Notes: generated by a model from the letters alone, not told the origin. 13,744 bases of DNA from Chaera sp964544355 (GCA_964544355.1 CAZJAI010000006.1:1-13744); one strand, 5' to 3'. Shown: positions 1-6,969, numbered from the stretch's first letter. Made by a program: numbers and translations.

Positions 1-53
1 GCGCTTGCATGGCATGCAAGAGGTCGGGAGTTCGAGTCTCCCTAGCTCCACCA
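1..53 (+). tRNA. tRNA-Ala (anticodon GGC), 3' part; 5' end outside the window
   Basis: The window opens inside a tRNA gene. The anticodon stem is CTTGC (4-8) paired with GCAAG (16-20) around a seven-base loop whose positions 11-13 are GGC, which reads GCC alanine codons. A five-base variable region follows, then a perfect T arm (GGGAG 26-30, loop TTCGAGT, CTCCC 38-42). The 3' acceptor strand is at 43-49, A at 50 is the discriminator base, and the CCA end is genome-encoded at 51-53. The D arm and 5' acceptor strand lie before base 1, so the acceptor stem cannot be checked. Alanine identity follows directly from the anticodon. Confidence 0.93.
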
Positions 54-62
54 AAGTGCTCG

Positions 63-142
63 GAGGGCAACCTTGCCCCTCGTGCATGCGGCTAGAGCAC
101 GAGGTACCTCCCGCCCGGGATTCCGGGCGGGAGGTTTGCTTT
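63..142 (+). terminator. Hairpin cluster and likely terminator downstream of tRNA-Ala
   Basis: Three inverted repeats follow the tRNA. A short one pairs GGGCA (65-69) with TGCCC (74-78). A perfect 8-bp stem pairs 78-85 with 97-104, and shares base 78 with the first, so those two may be alternatives. A perfect 13-bp GC-rich stem pairs 106-118 with 123-135 around the loop GATT. The last is followed by a weak T tract (TTTGCTTT), so it is the probable intrinsic terminator of the tRNA transcript. Stability and function are inferred from pairing only. Confidence 0.6.
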
Positions 143-236
143 GCGGCTCTGTCGCTGGCTTGGAGGGCGTGGTGTACGCCTGCGGGTACCAGGCGTGCCA
201 GCAGGTCGTCGAAGGGCTGGTTGTAGTCCACCCTGA

Positions 237-416
237 CGGTCCCCGCTGGCCAAGGTCCGCCAGAAGGTCTCCGGCTGCCTGCGGACCCTCACCGGCGCCC
301 AACAATTCGCCGCCATCCGCTCCTACGCCGCCACCACCCAAGAACACGGCCTCAACCTCTTCGACGCCCTCACCCAACTCACCCAAGGAAATGCCTGGCT
401 ACCTCAAATCACCTGA
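237..416 (+). pseudogene. IS66-type transposase C-terminal remnant
   Basis: Reading from 246 gives 56 codons ending at TGA 414-416. The product begins LAKVRQKVSGCLRTLTGAQ, contains FAAIRSYAATTQEHG and ends GNAWLPQIT. This matches the C-terminal end of IS66-family transposases, which carry a KVSGCxRTLxGAQ-like motif followed by IRSYxxTxxxxG and a final GNPWxP-type tail. There is no start codon, and an in-frame TGA lies just upstream at 234-236, so the rest of the roughly 500-residue protein and its catalytic core are missing. The tract is noticeably GC-richer than the NUDIX gene to its right. I read it as the relic of a mobile-element insertion beside the tRNA gene. The family call comes from remembered motifs. 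Confidence 0.72.
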
Positions 417-420
417 CCAG

Positions 421-501
421 TTACGAGCTGAGTAGGAGCGCGAACTGCTCGCTGCGCACGTAGTCCACGAGGTCCCACATCTCCTGATGTACCAGGTCAT
501 T
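421..501 (-). pseudogene. Possible C-terminal fragment of an unidentified protein
   Basis: On the minus strand a reading frame ends at TAA (plus bases 421-423). It encodes a plausible C-terminal segment, DLVHQEMWDLVDYVRSEQFA, followed by LLLSS and the stop. Upstream, at about base 500, the frame runs into the AT-rich sequence that precedes the NUDIX gene, so the coding signal stops where the composition changes. No start codon fits a whole gene. I do not recognise the family. It may be a second gene fragment brought in with the transposase remnant, or chance. Confidence 0.25.
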
Positions 502-514
502 TAATAAATAAGAG

Positions 515-520
515 TATAAA
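515..520 (+). promoter_or_regulatory. Possible -10 box for the first NUDIX gene
   Basis: TATAAA lies 19 bases before the ATG at 540, in an AT-rich stretch. No convincing -35 box is seen at the usual distance, and no Shine-Dalgarno match precedes the start. Weak call. Confidence 0.3.
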
Positions 521-539
521 GAAATTGTAAAAAGAATTT

Positions 540-1013
540 ATGAAAAGAATCCGCGCCGTCGCCATAGTTGCCAATGACGGAAAAGTTTTGCTTATGCATC
601 GTATAAACCATCGCAGAGAATACTATGTTTTCCCTGGCGGCGGCGTGGAAAATGGCGAAACTATAGAACAAGCGGTTCTGCGCGAAGTTCAAGAGGAAAC
701 ATCTTTAGAAATAAGGATAGAAAAATTACTTTACCACCATATTTACGACGACGATACCGAGCAATTTTTCTATCTTTGCCGTTATGTTTCTGGTGAGCCA
801 AAACTTGGCTATGGCAATGAAGCGCGGGATATCAAAGAAAGTAGCGACAATTTTTATGACCCTATTTGGTATGAAATAAAAGGTCTGCCGCAATTACTTT
901 TATATCCGCTGGAAATTCGCGATTGGTTTATTGAGGACGCAGAAACTAATTTTGAGAACGTACCGAAAGAAGCCACTATAAAAGTATCAGAGTTGCGGCA
1001 GGCGCGTCGTTAA
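540..1013 (+). CDS. NUDIX hydrolase (AT-rich, probably transferred)
   Basis: This 157-residue protein is a NUDIX pyrophosphohydrolase, which cleaves nucleoside diphosphates linked to another moiety (for example NTPs, ADP-ribose or dinucleoside polyphosphates) using metal held by the NUDIX box. The box spans residues 34-56: G34, five residues, E40, seven residues, then R48-E49-V50-Q51-E52-E53. It fits the consensus except that the glycine near the end is Ser55. A typical beta strand (VAIVANDGKVLLMHR) precedes it and FPGGGVE leads in. The substrate cannot be told from sequence; the length suits a MutT-like housekeeping or dinucleotide enzyme. The gene is visibly AT-richer than everything to its right and abuts a transposase relic, so acquisition by transfer is likely. 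The ATG at 540 is the only start that keeps the first beta strand, and no clear ribosome-binding site precedes it. Confidence 0.88.
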   Translation: MKRIRAVAIVANDGKVLLMHRINHRREYYVFPGGGVENGETIEQAVLREVQEETSLEIRIEKLLYHHIYDDDTEQFFYLCRYVSGEPKLGYGNEARDIKESSDNFYDPIWYEIKGLPQLLLYPLEIRDWFIEDAETNFENVPKEATIKVSELRQARR

Positions 1014-1031
1014 GTAGAATTAGTAAAATTT

Positions 1032-1196
1032 GTGAATATCAAAATTTTTTCGGATGGCCGGGTAGTCTACGGCGGCAAAGAGTACCGCACCCCGCCAGCG
1101 ATTAGACTCAGACCTGCGGTATTGCGTATACTACTTTGTGAGCCTGATCCATTTTATGAAAAACAAACTCTTACAACTGCTCGAGGCACAAGTTAG
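1032..1196 (+). CDS. Possible 54-residue hypothetical protein overlapping the MurF-like gene start
   Basis: From a GTG at 1032 an open frame of 54 codons runs to TAG 1194-1196, in a different frame from the MurF-like gene that starts at 1138. The first 35 residues look protein-like (MNIKIFSDGRVVYGG, then KEYRTPPAIRLRPA). The last third is simply the Mur gene read out of frame. There is no Shine-Dalgarno site and I recognise no family. It could be a real small protein, a decayed gene whose 3' end was replaced, or chance. Confidence 0.2.
   Translation: MNIKIFSDGRVVYGGKEYRTPPAIRLRPAVLRILLCEPDPFYEKQTLTTARGTS
1127..1132 (+). promoter_or_regulatory. -10 box placing transcription start at the GTG of the MurF-like gene
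   Basis: TATACT is followed by only five bases before GTG 1138-1140. Transcription normally begins six to eight bases after the -10 box, so the mRNA would begin at or next to the start codon (leaderless). The -35 is poor; TTAGAC at 1102-1107 is the best candidate but sits 19 bases away. Confidence 0.5.
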
Positions 1197-2433
1197 GCGT
1201 TATTTTAAAAAAACCCCACCCAAACTGGTAGTAATAACTGGCAGCGTTGGCAAAACCGGCACCAAGGCGGCTATCGCCACGGTGTTGGGGCAGCGCTTTC
1301 GGGTTAGAGCGCACCAGGGCAATCACAACACCCATTTCAGCGTGCCGCTGGCCCTGATGGATGTGCCATATCCGCCCAACCCGCGCTCGGCTTGGCAGTG
1401 GTTGAAAGTGTTGTTGCTGATGCGCCTAAAGACGGCGCGGCCGAAAGACGTGGAGGTAATTATTCAAGAACTGGGCACCGACACTCCCGGCGACATACCG
1501 CGTTTTATGAGTTACTTAAAGCCCGACATAGCTGTTATTACCGCGGTTTCGCCCGAGCACATGGAGTTTTTTAAAGACCTGGATACCGTTGCTCGGGAAG
1601 AACTTAGCCCGGCCGCGGCCAGCGGGCTAGCGCTGATCAACCGCGATGACATCGCCGAGGAGTTCGCTCGCTACGCCGCCACCAGCTCGATTTCAACCTA
1701 CGGGCTTAGCGGCGTGGCCGAGTACAATTTTTTAATAGAAGACCGGCTGGCGGAGGGCGGTTTTAAAGGCAAGCTGACAGGGCCGGAACTGGGCAGCGTC
1801 AGCCTTTCGCTCAACGCGGTGGGCGAACATAACTTAAAGGCTTTGGTTGCCGCCGCCGCGGTGGGGGCCAAACTGGGCTTGAGCGGCCGCCAGATTGTCA
1901 GCGGTTTGGAATCGGTCAAACCGGTGCCGGGCAGAATGCAGTTGCTGCGCGGCCTGAACAACTCGGTTTTAATTGACGACAGCTACAATTCCAGCCCGCT
2001 CGCCGCCGCCGCGGCCCTGAAAACACTTTACGATTTTGAAGCGCCGCAGCGCATTGCCATTTTGGGTTCGATGAACGAGCTGGGGGGTATGTCGCCGCAG
2101 CTGCACGAAAGTCTGGGCGAGTTGTGCGATCCGAGGCTTCTGGCCTGGGTGGTAACAGTTGGCCACGACGCCGCCCAATATCTGGCTCCGGCCGCTGCCG
2201 CCCGGGGCTGCCAGGTGCGCAGTTTTGCCAGTCCGTACGAAGCCGGCGCTTTTGTTCACAAAGTGCTAGAGCCTCACGCGGTGGTATTGGCCAAAGGTTC
2301 GCAAAACGGCGTATTTACCGAAGAAGCGCTGAAGATGCTGCTGCACAGCACCGCCGACGAAGCCAGGCTGGTGCGCCAATCGCCGCAGTGGCTGCTGAAA
2401 AAACGGGCTCAATTCTTTAAAGACGCGGTCTAA
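1138..2433 (+). CDS. MurF-like Mur ligase lacking the N-terminal domain
   Basis: This is an ATP-dependent amide ligase of the Mur family. Its closest resemblance is to MurF, which adds D-Ala-D-Ala to the UDP-MurNAc-tripeptide in cytoplasmic peptidoglycan precursor synthesis. The P-loop ITGSVGKTGTK covers residues 33-43 (Lys39, Thr40). AVSPEHMEFF matches the MurF central-domain signature usually seen as NIGPAHLE. GRMQ, DDSYNSSP, ILGSMNELGG and the late AKGSQNG correspond in order to the C-terminal MurF blocks. In ordinary MurF the P-loop lies near residue 100, after a UDP-substrate-binding domain. Here only about 30 helix-like residues precede it, so that domain is absent; the total is 431 residues. 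The GTG start is supported by the adjacent -10 box; ATG 1156 is an alternative. Exact substrate is uncertain: a MurF with altered substrate recognition, or another Mur-type ligase. It precedes a membrane protein gene by 59 bases. Confidence 0.85.
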   Translation: MSLIHFMKNKLLQLLEAQVRRYFKKTPPKLVVITGSVGKTGTKAAIATVLGQRFRVRAHQGNHNTHFSVPLALMDVPYPPNPRSAWQWLKVLLLMRLKTARPKDVEVIIQELGTDTPGDIPRFMSYLKPDIAVITAVSPEHMEFFKDLDTVAREELSPAAASGLALINRDDIAEEFARYAATSSISTYGLSGVAEYNFLIEDRLAEGGFKGKLTGPELGSVSLSLNAVGEHNLKALVAAAAVGAKLGLSGRQIVSGLESVKPVPGRMQLLRGLNNSVLIDDSYNSSPLAAAAALKTLYDFEAPQRIAILGSMNELGGMSPQLHESLGELCDPRLLAWVVTVGHDAAQYLAPAAAARGCQVRSFASPYEAGAFVHKVLEPHAVVLAKGSQNGVFTEEALKMLLHSTADEARLVRQSPQWLLKKRAQFFKDAV

Positions 2434-2475
2434 CGTGTTATAAATAACAATAATTAACATAAGCGTAAAAGCGAT

Positions 2476-2482
2476 AAAGGAG
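2476..2482 (+). promoter_or_regulatory. Shine-Dalgarno site of the membrane protein gene
   Basis: AAAGGAG lies ten bases before ATG 2493. It supports that start and contrasts with the neighbouring MurF-like and leuS genes, which lack such a site. A possible -10 (TATAAA, 2439-2444) lies further upstream, but no good -35 is seen. Confidence 0.65.
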
Positions 2483-2492
2483 TAAACCCGCC

Positions 2493-3887
2493 ATGGCTCC
2501 CGATAAACCGGACGCTAATAACCCAAATAATTCTGATGCCGGAGCCGATCGTCCGGACACCTCGCCTTGGCAGGTTAAGGATCAGCCGTCCGAATTTGCC
2601 AAGCCAAGCGGTACCGGCGAGATGCCTTCGGCTAACCACGCTCAGGAGTTAAACGCCGCCCGGCCGGAGCCTGATGAGCCGGATTTGCATCTCGCTCAGC
2701 CAACCGCCAGCCCAACCGCGGCCGAGCCGGAACCAAACAATCCAGCCGACCGGCCTTTGGGCAATCCCGCCGCGCCCGCGTTGAGCGGCAGCCCTGTGGC
2801 ACCGCCTTTCGTTAAGCCGCCGGCGCGCGCCAACAAACTGGGCCTGTTCGTGGTTTTGGCGGTGCTGGCGATTGTACTGCTGGGCTCTTTTGGGGTTTTA
2901 GCGCTTTACAACCGCCCGCAAACGGCCGTTACCGACAGCGTTCTGAAGCTGGCGGCAACCAGCCGGTTGGCGCTTGAAGGCAAGGTAAGCTATGCCGATC
3001 CGTCGGGAACCTCCACCATGTCCGGCGACTTGAAAGTACGGTTTAACCGAATGAGCAACCTGGCCGTAGACGGCGTCATAACCGGGCGCGGCGAATCGCC
3101 GGTCACGGCCAAGCCCGAAACCTACACCGTTAACTTTGCCGTGGTGGCCGACAGCAATCAAAACTTTTTCGTGAAGTTTAACGACCTCAAAGGTACTATC
3201 GAACAGTTGGCCGGAGGCGGCGCGGCCGGAAAATCAGCTTCCGGCAGCCTGAACAACTTTTTAACCACCGTTGACGGCCGGTGGATCCGCTTGAGCGGAT
3301 CATCCGTTCCGCAAGGGCCTTCTTTGGCTGACCAGTGTTTTCAGAAAGTATTTAAAGATCTTGCCAGCAACCGGGCTGAGCGCAAAAAGTTAGAGAAACT
3401 TTACCGGCAAAACGCCTTTATCACGCCGGAGGCCAGCCTGCCGTCCCAGGTAATCAACGGCCGGGGCAGTGCCCATTACAAGCTGCGGTTTGACGGCGCC
3501 AAGGCTAACGCTTTGGCTCAGGCGTACGCGGCTACCGACACCTACAAAAAGCTACAGGCATGCGACAATAGTCTTAAAATAGACCCCGAACTGCCTACGA
3601 CCATCAACAATTTGAACCAGGCCAACGTCGAGATTTGGGTAGATTACTGGACTCACGACATCACCAGGTTGGCTTACGACAACAGCCAAAAGGGCAGCAA
3701 GGGATACTTTGATTTTAAATACAGCGACGCCGCTACCACGGTGGTGGTGCCCTCGAGCAGCGTGCCTTACCAAGATGCCCTAAATGCCCTGCAAAAAGAT
3801 TTGCAATTTAGCGGCGGATCGTCTTTGCCGCTGCCCACGCCGACGCTGCCGGGCAACCGATTGAACCCGACGATCTACCAGCTTTAA
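2493..3887 (+). CDS. Single-pass membrane protein with Pro-rich N-terminal tail, unknown function
   Basis: I do not recognise a family for this 464-residue protein. Residues 1-115 are low-complexity, rich in Pro, Ala, Asn, Asp and Glu, and probably disordered. One transmembrane helix covers about residues 116-139 (LGLFVVLAVLAIVLLGSFG), flanked by Lys/Arg on the N side and by NRPQ after it. That predicts a cytoplasmic tail and an outside domain (140-464). The outside part contains beta-like stretches (LALEGKVSYADPSG, FNRMSNLAVDGVITG, IEIWVDYW-like segments) that suggest a repeated-strand fold, and two cysteines (in LADQCF and LQACDN) that could form a disulfide. It ends in a Pro/Leu-rich tail. 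A Shine-Dalgarno site supports the start and a terminator follows the stop. A role at the cell surface is inferred from topology only. Proteins of this layout are common as hypotheticals in CPR genomes. Confidence 0.85.
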   Translation: MAPDKPDANNPNNSDAGADRPDTSPWQVKDQPSEFAKPSGTGEMPSANHAQELNAARPEPDEPDLHLAQPTASPTAAEPEPNNPADRPLGNPAAPALSGSPVAPPFVKPPARANKLGLFVVLAVLAIVLLGSFGVLALYNRPQTAVTDSVLKLAATSRLALEGKVSYADPSGTSTMSGDLKVRFNRMSNLAVDGVITGRGESPVTAKPETYTVNFAVVADSNQNFFVKFNDLKGTIEQLAGGGAAGKSASGSLNNFLTTVDGRWIRLSGSSVPQGPSLADQCFQKVFKDLASNRAERKKLEKLYRQNAFITPEASLPSQVINGRGSAHYKLRFDGAKANALAQAYAATDTYKKLQACDNSLKIDPELPTTINNLNQANVEIWVDYWTHDITRLAYDNSQKGSKGYFDFKYSDAATTVVVPSSSVPYQDALNALQKDLQFSGGSSLPLPTPTLPGNRLNPTIYQL

Positions 3888-3891
3888 GCTT

Positions 3892-3909
3892 ACGCCGCGC
3901 GGCGTTTTT
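3892..3909 (+). terminator. Intrinsic terminator after the membrane protein gene
   Basis: ACGCC (3892-3896) pairs with GGCGT (3901-3905) around the loop GCGC, and T runs from 3905 to 3909. It starts five bases after the stop codon. A second inverted repeat without a T tract (3924-3931 with 3944-3951, one G-T pair) lies between it and the leuS promoter. Confidence 0.65.
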
Positions 3910-3964
3910 AGGGGGCTGCTTAAGGCGCCGCTAGGGGTCCGTGGCGGCGCTCCTCAAAACCGGT

Positions 3965-3970
3965 TATAAT
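3965..3970 (+). promoter_or_regulatory. -10 box of leuS
   Basis: A perfect TATAAT ends 14 bases before ATG 3985, giving a predicted leader of about eight bases. That leader (GTCAGTAATC region) has no Shine-Dalgarno match. No good -35 is visible; a GC-rich inverted repeat occupies that position. Confidence 0.6.
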
Positions 3971-3984
3971 AAGCGTCAGTAATC

Positions 3985-6435
3985 ATGCGACGCTATAATC
4001 CTGCCGACATCGAGCCCAAATGGCAGCGCCAATGGGACGACGCTAAAATTTATCAGGCGACCGAGGACGCCGACCGGCCCAAAACCTACGTTACGGCCAT
4101 GTTTCCTTATCCCAGCGGCTCGGGTTTACACGTGGGTCACGTGCGCAATTATTCCATAACCGACACGATCGCCAGGTTTCACAGGCAACGCGGCCAAAAC
4201 GTATTGACCACCATCGGCTGGGACGCGTTCGGCCTGCCGGCCGAGAACTACGCCATCAAAACCGGCGTGCCGCCGCAGCAAAGCACCGCTCGCAACATTG
4301 CCAGCTTTAAAACTCAGCTGCAAAGGCTCGGCATGAGCTACGACTGGTCCCGCGAGATTACCACTACCGACCCCAAGTATTACCGGTGGACGCAATGGAT
4401 TTTCTTACAGTTGTTCAAGCACGGCCTGGCTTACCAAAAAGAAAGCCTGCAATGGTGGTGCCCCGTTTGCAAGACCGTTCTGGCCAATGAACAAGTGATT
4501 AACGGCCGCTGCTGGCGGCACGAAGACACTCCCGCCGAGAAGAAATGGCTCAAGCAATGGTTCTTCAGGATTACCAAATATGCCGATCAGCTGCTTGATG
4601 GCATTGGCGACCTGGAGTGGCCCGCCAAGATCAAGGCCATGCAGCGTAACTGGATTGGCAAAAGCAAGGGCGCCGAGATTGATTTCACGGTTGCGGATTC
4701 CAGCGAAACTATCCAAGTGTTCACTACTCGCCCCGATACGCTCTATGGCGCCACCTTCATGGTGCTGGCACCGGAGCATCCGCAAGTTCCCCGCCTGACT
4801 GCCGCGGCCAACAAAGCCGAAGTCGCCAGCTATATTAAGGCCGCCCAATCTAAAAGCGATGTCGAACGCATGGAAACCGAGCGCGAAAAAACCGGCACGC
4901 CGCTTGGCAGCTACGCCATCAACCCGGCTACTGGCCAAAAGATACCCGTTTGGACCGCCGATTACGTATTGATGGACTATGGTACCGGCGCGATTATGGG
5001 CGTGCCGGCTCACGACGAGCGCGACAATCAGTTCGCCACCAAGTTCGGCCTGCCTATAGCGCGGGTTTACGATCCGGTGAAAGGGGATAGCCCCTATGGC
5101 GGCGAGGGCAAAGTCAAGAATTCCGGCGAATATAACGGCATGGCTACGCACCAGATGCGCGAGCGGATCGTAGCCGATCTGAGCGCCAGAGGCGTCGCCC
5201 GCGAAAAAACTAACTACCGCATGCGCGACTGGCTGATTTCCCGGCAACGCTACTGGGGCGCCCCGATTCCGATTATTCATTGCCCTAAAGACGGCGCCGT
5301 GCCGGTGCCGGAAGCCGACTTGCCGGTGACGCTGCCAGAAATCAGCGACTATCTGCCCGACGGCAGCGGCACCAGCGCGCTAGGCCGCGCCAAGGGTTGG
5401 GTAAGCGTAACTTGCCCGTCTTGCGGCGGCCCCGCCAAGCGCGAAACCGACACCATGGACGGCTACGCCTGCTCTAGCTGGTACTATTTGCGCTACACCG
5501 ATCCGCACAACAACCGTCTTGCCTGGGATCCGGCCAAAGCCAACTACTGGATGCCGATTGATTATTATTGCGGCGGCGACCACGCCGTCAGCCATTTGTT
5601 GTACTCGCGCTTCTGGATGCGTTTTTTTGCCGACCAGGGATGGATTGAGCGAACTCGCCAAGAGCCGGTGCACCGGCTGGTTTTTAACGGCTATATCTAC
5701 GCCCACGACGGCCAGAAGATGAGCAAAAGCAAAGGCAATGTGGTGGATCCCCTTGAGCTGGTTGAACAGGGTTACGGCGCCGACGCGCTAAGACTTTACG
5801 AGCTGTTTATCGCCCCTTATGAGCTTGACGTCGCCTGGGATCCCGGCGGCATTGCCGGTACCTATCGCTTTTTAAACCGCGTTTGGATGCTGGCGCAAGA
5901 ATACTTGTCCGTTAAAAATAAAAACGGCCCGGCGGCCAAGAGCGGTGCCGATCCGGTGTCGCGCGCCCGGAGCAAGGCGGTTAAGAAAGTCACCGACGAC
6001 TTGGAGCGTTTAAGCTTTAACACCGCAGTAGCGGCTTTGATGGAATACGTCAACGAACTTTACCGGTTGAAAGCCAGCGGCATGGACGGCCAGGCGTGGC
6101 CCGAAGCCGTTAAAGACCTGGCGCGCTTAGTCGCGCCGTTCGCGCCGCATATCGCCGAGGAGTTGTGGCAGCAGCTGGGGTACGAAGGCTCGGTGCACGT
6201 TGCCGGCTGGCCAGCCTGGGACGAAAACCTGCTGGCCGCAAATACGTTGGTATTGGCGGTACAGCTAAACGGCCGGGTGCGGGCCGAAATCACCCTGCCC
6301 GCCACCGCCGGTGAGGCTGACGCCAAGACCGCGGCGTTGAACAACGCCAAAATCAAACGGCTTTTGGGTGGCAAACAACCGGCCCGGATTATTTACGTGC
6401 CGGGCCGGTTAGTCAGCTTGGTCGTGAAAGACTAG
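3985..6435 (+). CDS. leuS: Leucyl-tRNA synthetase
   Basis: This class I aminoacyl-tRNA synthetase charges tRNA-Leu in the cytoplasm. The ATP-binding HIGH motif is HVGH at residues 49-52, within the family signature PYPSGSGLHVGHVRNY. A CxxC...CxxH zinc-type site is formed by Cys159, Cys162, Cys176 and His179. The CP1 editing domain carries the threonine-rich motif TTRPDTLYG (247-255) and GVPAHDERD with the conserved Asp344, so proofreading looks intact. KMSKS is at 578-582. The C-terminal anticodon-binding region and the small terminal domain (VQLNGRVRAEITLP...YVPGRLVSLVV) are complete. At 816 residues it is slightly shorter than the E. coli enzyme. It is monocistronic: a terminator lies before it, and its TAG stop overlaps by four bases the end of a convergent lipoprotein gene. 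Confidence 0.98.
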   Translation: MRRYNPADIEPKWQRQWDDAKIYQATEDADRPKTYVTAMFPYPSGSGLHVGHVRNYSITDTIARFHRQRGQNVLTTIGWDAFGLPAENYAIKTGVPPQQSTARNIASFKTQLQRLGMSYDWSREITTTDPKYYRWTQWIFLQLFKHGLAYQKESLQWWCPVCKTVLANEQVINGRCWRHEDTPAEKKWLKQWFFRITKYADQLLDGIGDLEWPAKIKAMQRNWIGKSKGAEIDFTVADSSETIQVFTTRPDTLYGATFMVLAPEHPQVPRLTAAANKAEVASYIKAAQSKSDVERMETEREKTGTPLGSYAINPATGQKIPVWTADYVLMDYGTGAIMGVPAHDERDNQFATKFGLPIARVYDPVKGDSPYGGEGKVKNSGEYNGMATHQMRERIVADLSARGVAREKTNYRMRDWLISRQRYWGAPIPIIHCPKDGAVPVPEADLPVTLPEISDYLPDGSGTSALGRAKGWVSVTCPSCGGPAKRETDTMDGYACSSWYYLRYTDPHNNRLAWDPAKANYWMPIDYYCGGDHAVSHLLYSRFWMRFFADQGWIERTRQEPVHRLVFNGYIYAHDGQKMSKSKGNVVDPLELVEQGYGADALRLYELFIAPYELDVAWDPGGIAGTYRFLNRVWMLAQEYLSVKNKNGPAAKSGADPVSRARSKAVKKVTDDLERLSFNTAVAALMEYVNELYRLKASGMDGQAWPEAVKDLARLVAPFAPHIAEELWQQLGYEGSVHVAGWPAWDENLLAANTLVLAVQLNGRVRAEITLPATAGEADAKTAALNNAKIKRLLGGKQPARIIYVPGRLVSLVVKD
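6377..6410. repeat. Perfect 11-bp inverted repeat at the 3' end of leuS
   Basis: AACCGGCCCGG (6377-6387) and CCGGGCCGGTT (6400-6410) are perfect inverse complements with a 12-base spacer. The repeat lies inside the leuS coding sequence, just before the convergent stop codons. It has no T tract on either strand, so it is not a canonical terminator, but it could stall or process both converging transcripts. Confidence 0.5.
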
Positions 6436-6821
6436 TGATTGGCGGGCCGGTAGGGCTGCGTCAACTTCGCGTAGACGATTGTATTTTTTTGCTCACAAAT
6501 CTTTACCAGGTCACCCGGGCGGAGCGCTCCGCGTTGGTGGGCGAGAGCCTGCGCGACTGTCACCGGAGCCGGTTTTGTCTCGTCGGGGTTCTTACCCATC
6601 TTTTCTACGGCGCGTATGACCATGCCGTTGAGGGTATCGCCCGGCCGGGCCGATTCCTCCACGCAGCGGCTGCCCTCCGGCGGCGCGGCACTTAGGTTAG
6701 GCTGGCTGCAGCCGGCCAGGGCTACCCCGGCTAACGCGACCCCAACGCGACCCCATTTCTTAGTATGATTGGCAGTTGACTCTTTGAACGGCGATGCGGT
6801 TTCAGCGGTTAAATTCATCAT
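6432..6821 (-). CDS. Small lipoprotein, possibly with a LysM-like domain
   Basis: The predicted product has 129 residues from the ATG at 6821. It has a Lys/Arg patch (KKWGR, 21-25), a hydrophobic core (VGVALAGVALAG) and a lipobox LAGC with Cys38. It should therefore be exported, lipidated at Cys38 and membrane-anchored. After a short linker, RPGDTL (59-64) and RPGDLVKIC (101-109) bracket a helical segment. That spacing recalls the start and end of LysM peptidoglycan-binding modules, but the match is partial. Cys53 and Cys109 could form a disulfide. The ATG at 6821 was chosen because a consensus promoter puts the transcript start there; the ATGs at 6830 and 6818 are less likely. Its TAG stop shares a CTAG with the leuS stop. 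Export is a confident call; LysM is tentative. Confidence 0.7.
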   Translation of the reverse strand: MMNLTAETASPFKESTANHTKKWGRVGVALAGVALAGCSQPNLSAAPPEGSRCVEESARPGDTLNGMVIRAVEKMGKNPDETKPAPVTVAQALAHQRGALRPGDLVKICEQKNTIVYAKLTQPYRPANH

Positions 6822-6828
6822 GGATGCC

Positions 6829-6857
6829 ATTATAACATGATGAATTAAAAATGTCAA
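6829..6857 (-). promoter_or_regulatory. Perfect consensus sigma-70-type promoter, leaderless lipoprotein gene
   Basis: On the minus strand, TTGACA (plus 6852-6857) is separated by exactly 17 bases from TATAAT (plus 6829-6834), a full match to the housekeeping consensus. The ATG at 6821 begins eight bases after the -10 box, where transcription should start. The mRNA would therefore have essentially no leader, and no Shine-Dalgarno site is possible. Confidence 0.85.
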
Positions 6858-6891
6858 TACTGCTGCCAGACCGAACTTTAACCGAGCCGAT

Positions 6892-6920
6892 TTGCCGATT
6901 ACATCTGTTTTTGTTATACT
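6892..6920 (+). promoter_or_regulatory. Promoter of rpmF
   Basis: TTGCCG (6892-6897), a 17-base spacer and TATACT (6915-6920). Transcription from about 6927 gives a leader of roughly 43 bases. It contains AAGGAG at 6950-6955, 14 bases before the ATG, which is longer than the usual spacing. It is divergent from the lipoprotein promoter. Confidence 0.75.
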
Positions 6921-6969
6921 GCTAACCAAAGTATCAATCGAACAGCAAGAAGGAGCAGCACGTTTTAGC

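Noticed and set aside
73..435. 120-codon plus-strand open frame downstream of tRNA-Ala
   Set aside because: It crosses the terminator hairpin and reads the transposase remnant out of frame as low-complexity Pro/Ser/Thr.
4405..5280. 291-codon open frame on the minus strand
   Set aside because: It lies wholly inside leuS, which has every family motif in the plus frame. Long antisense frames are expected in GC-rich codons, and the product has no recognisable pattern.
6892..6969. Upstream extension of rpmF to 6892
   Set aside because: It would start on the -35 box and add residues not found in bL32; the conserved N-terminus begins at 6970.
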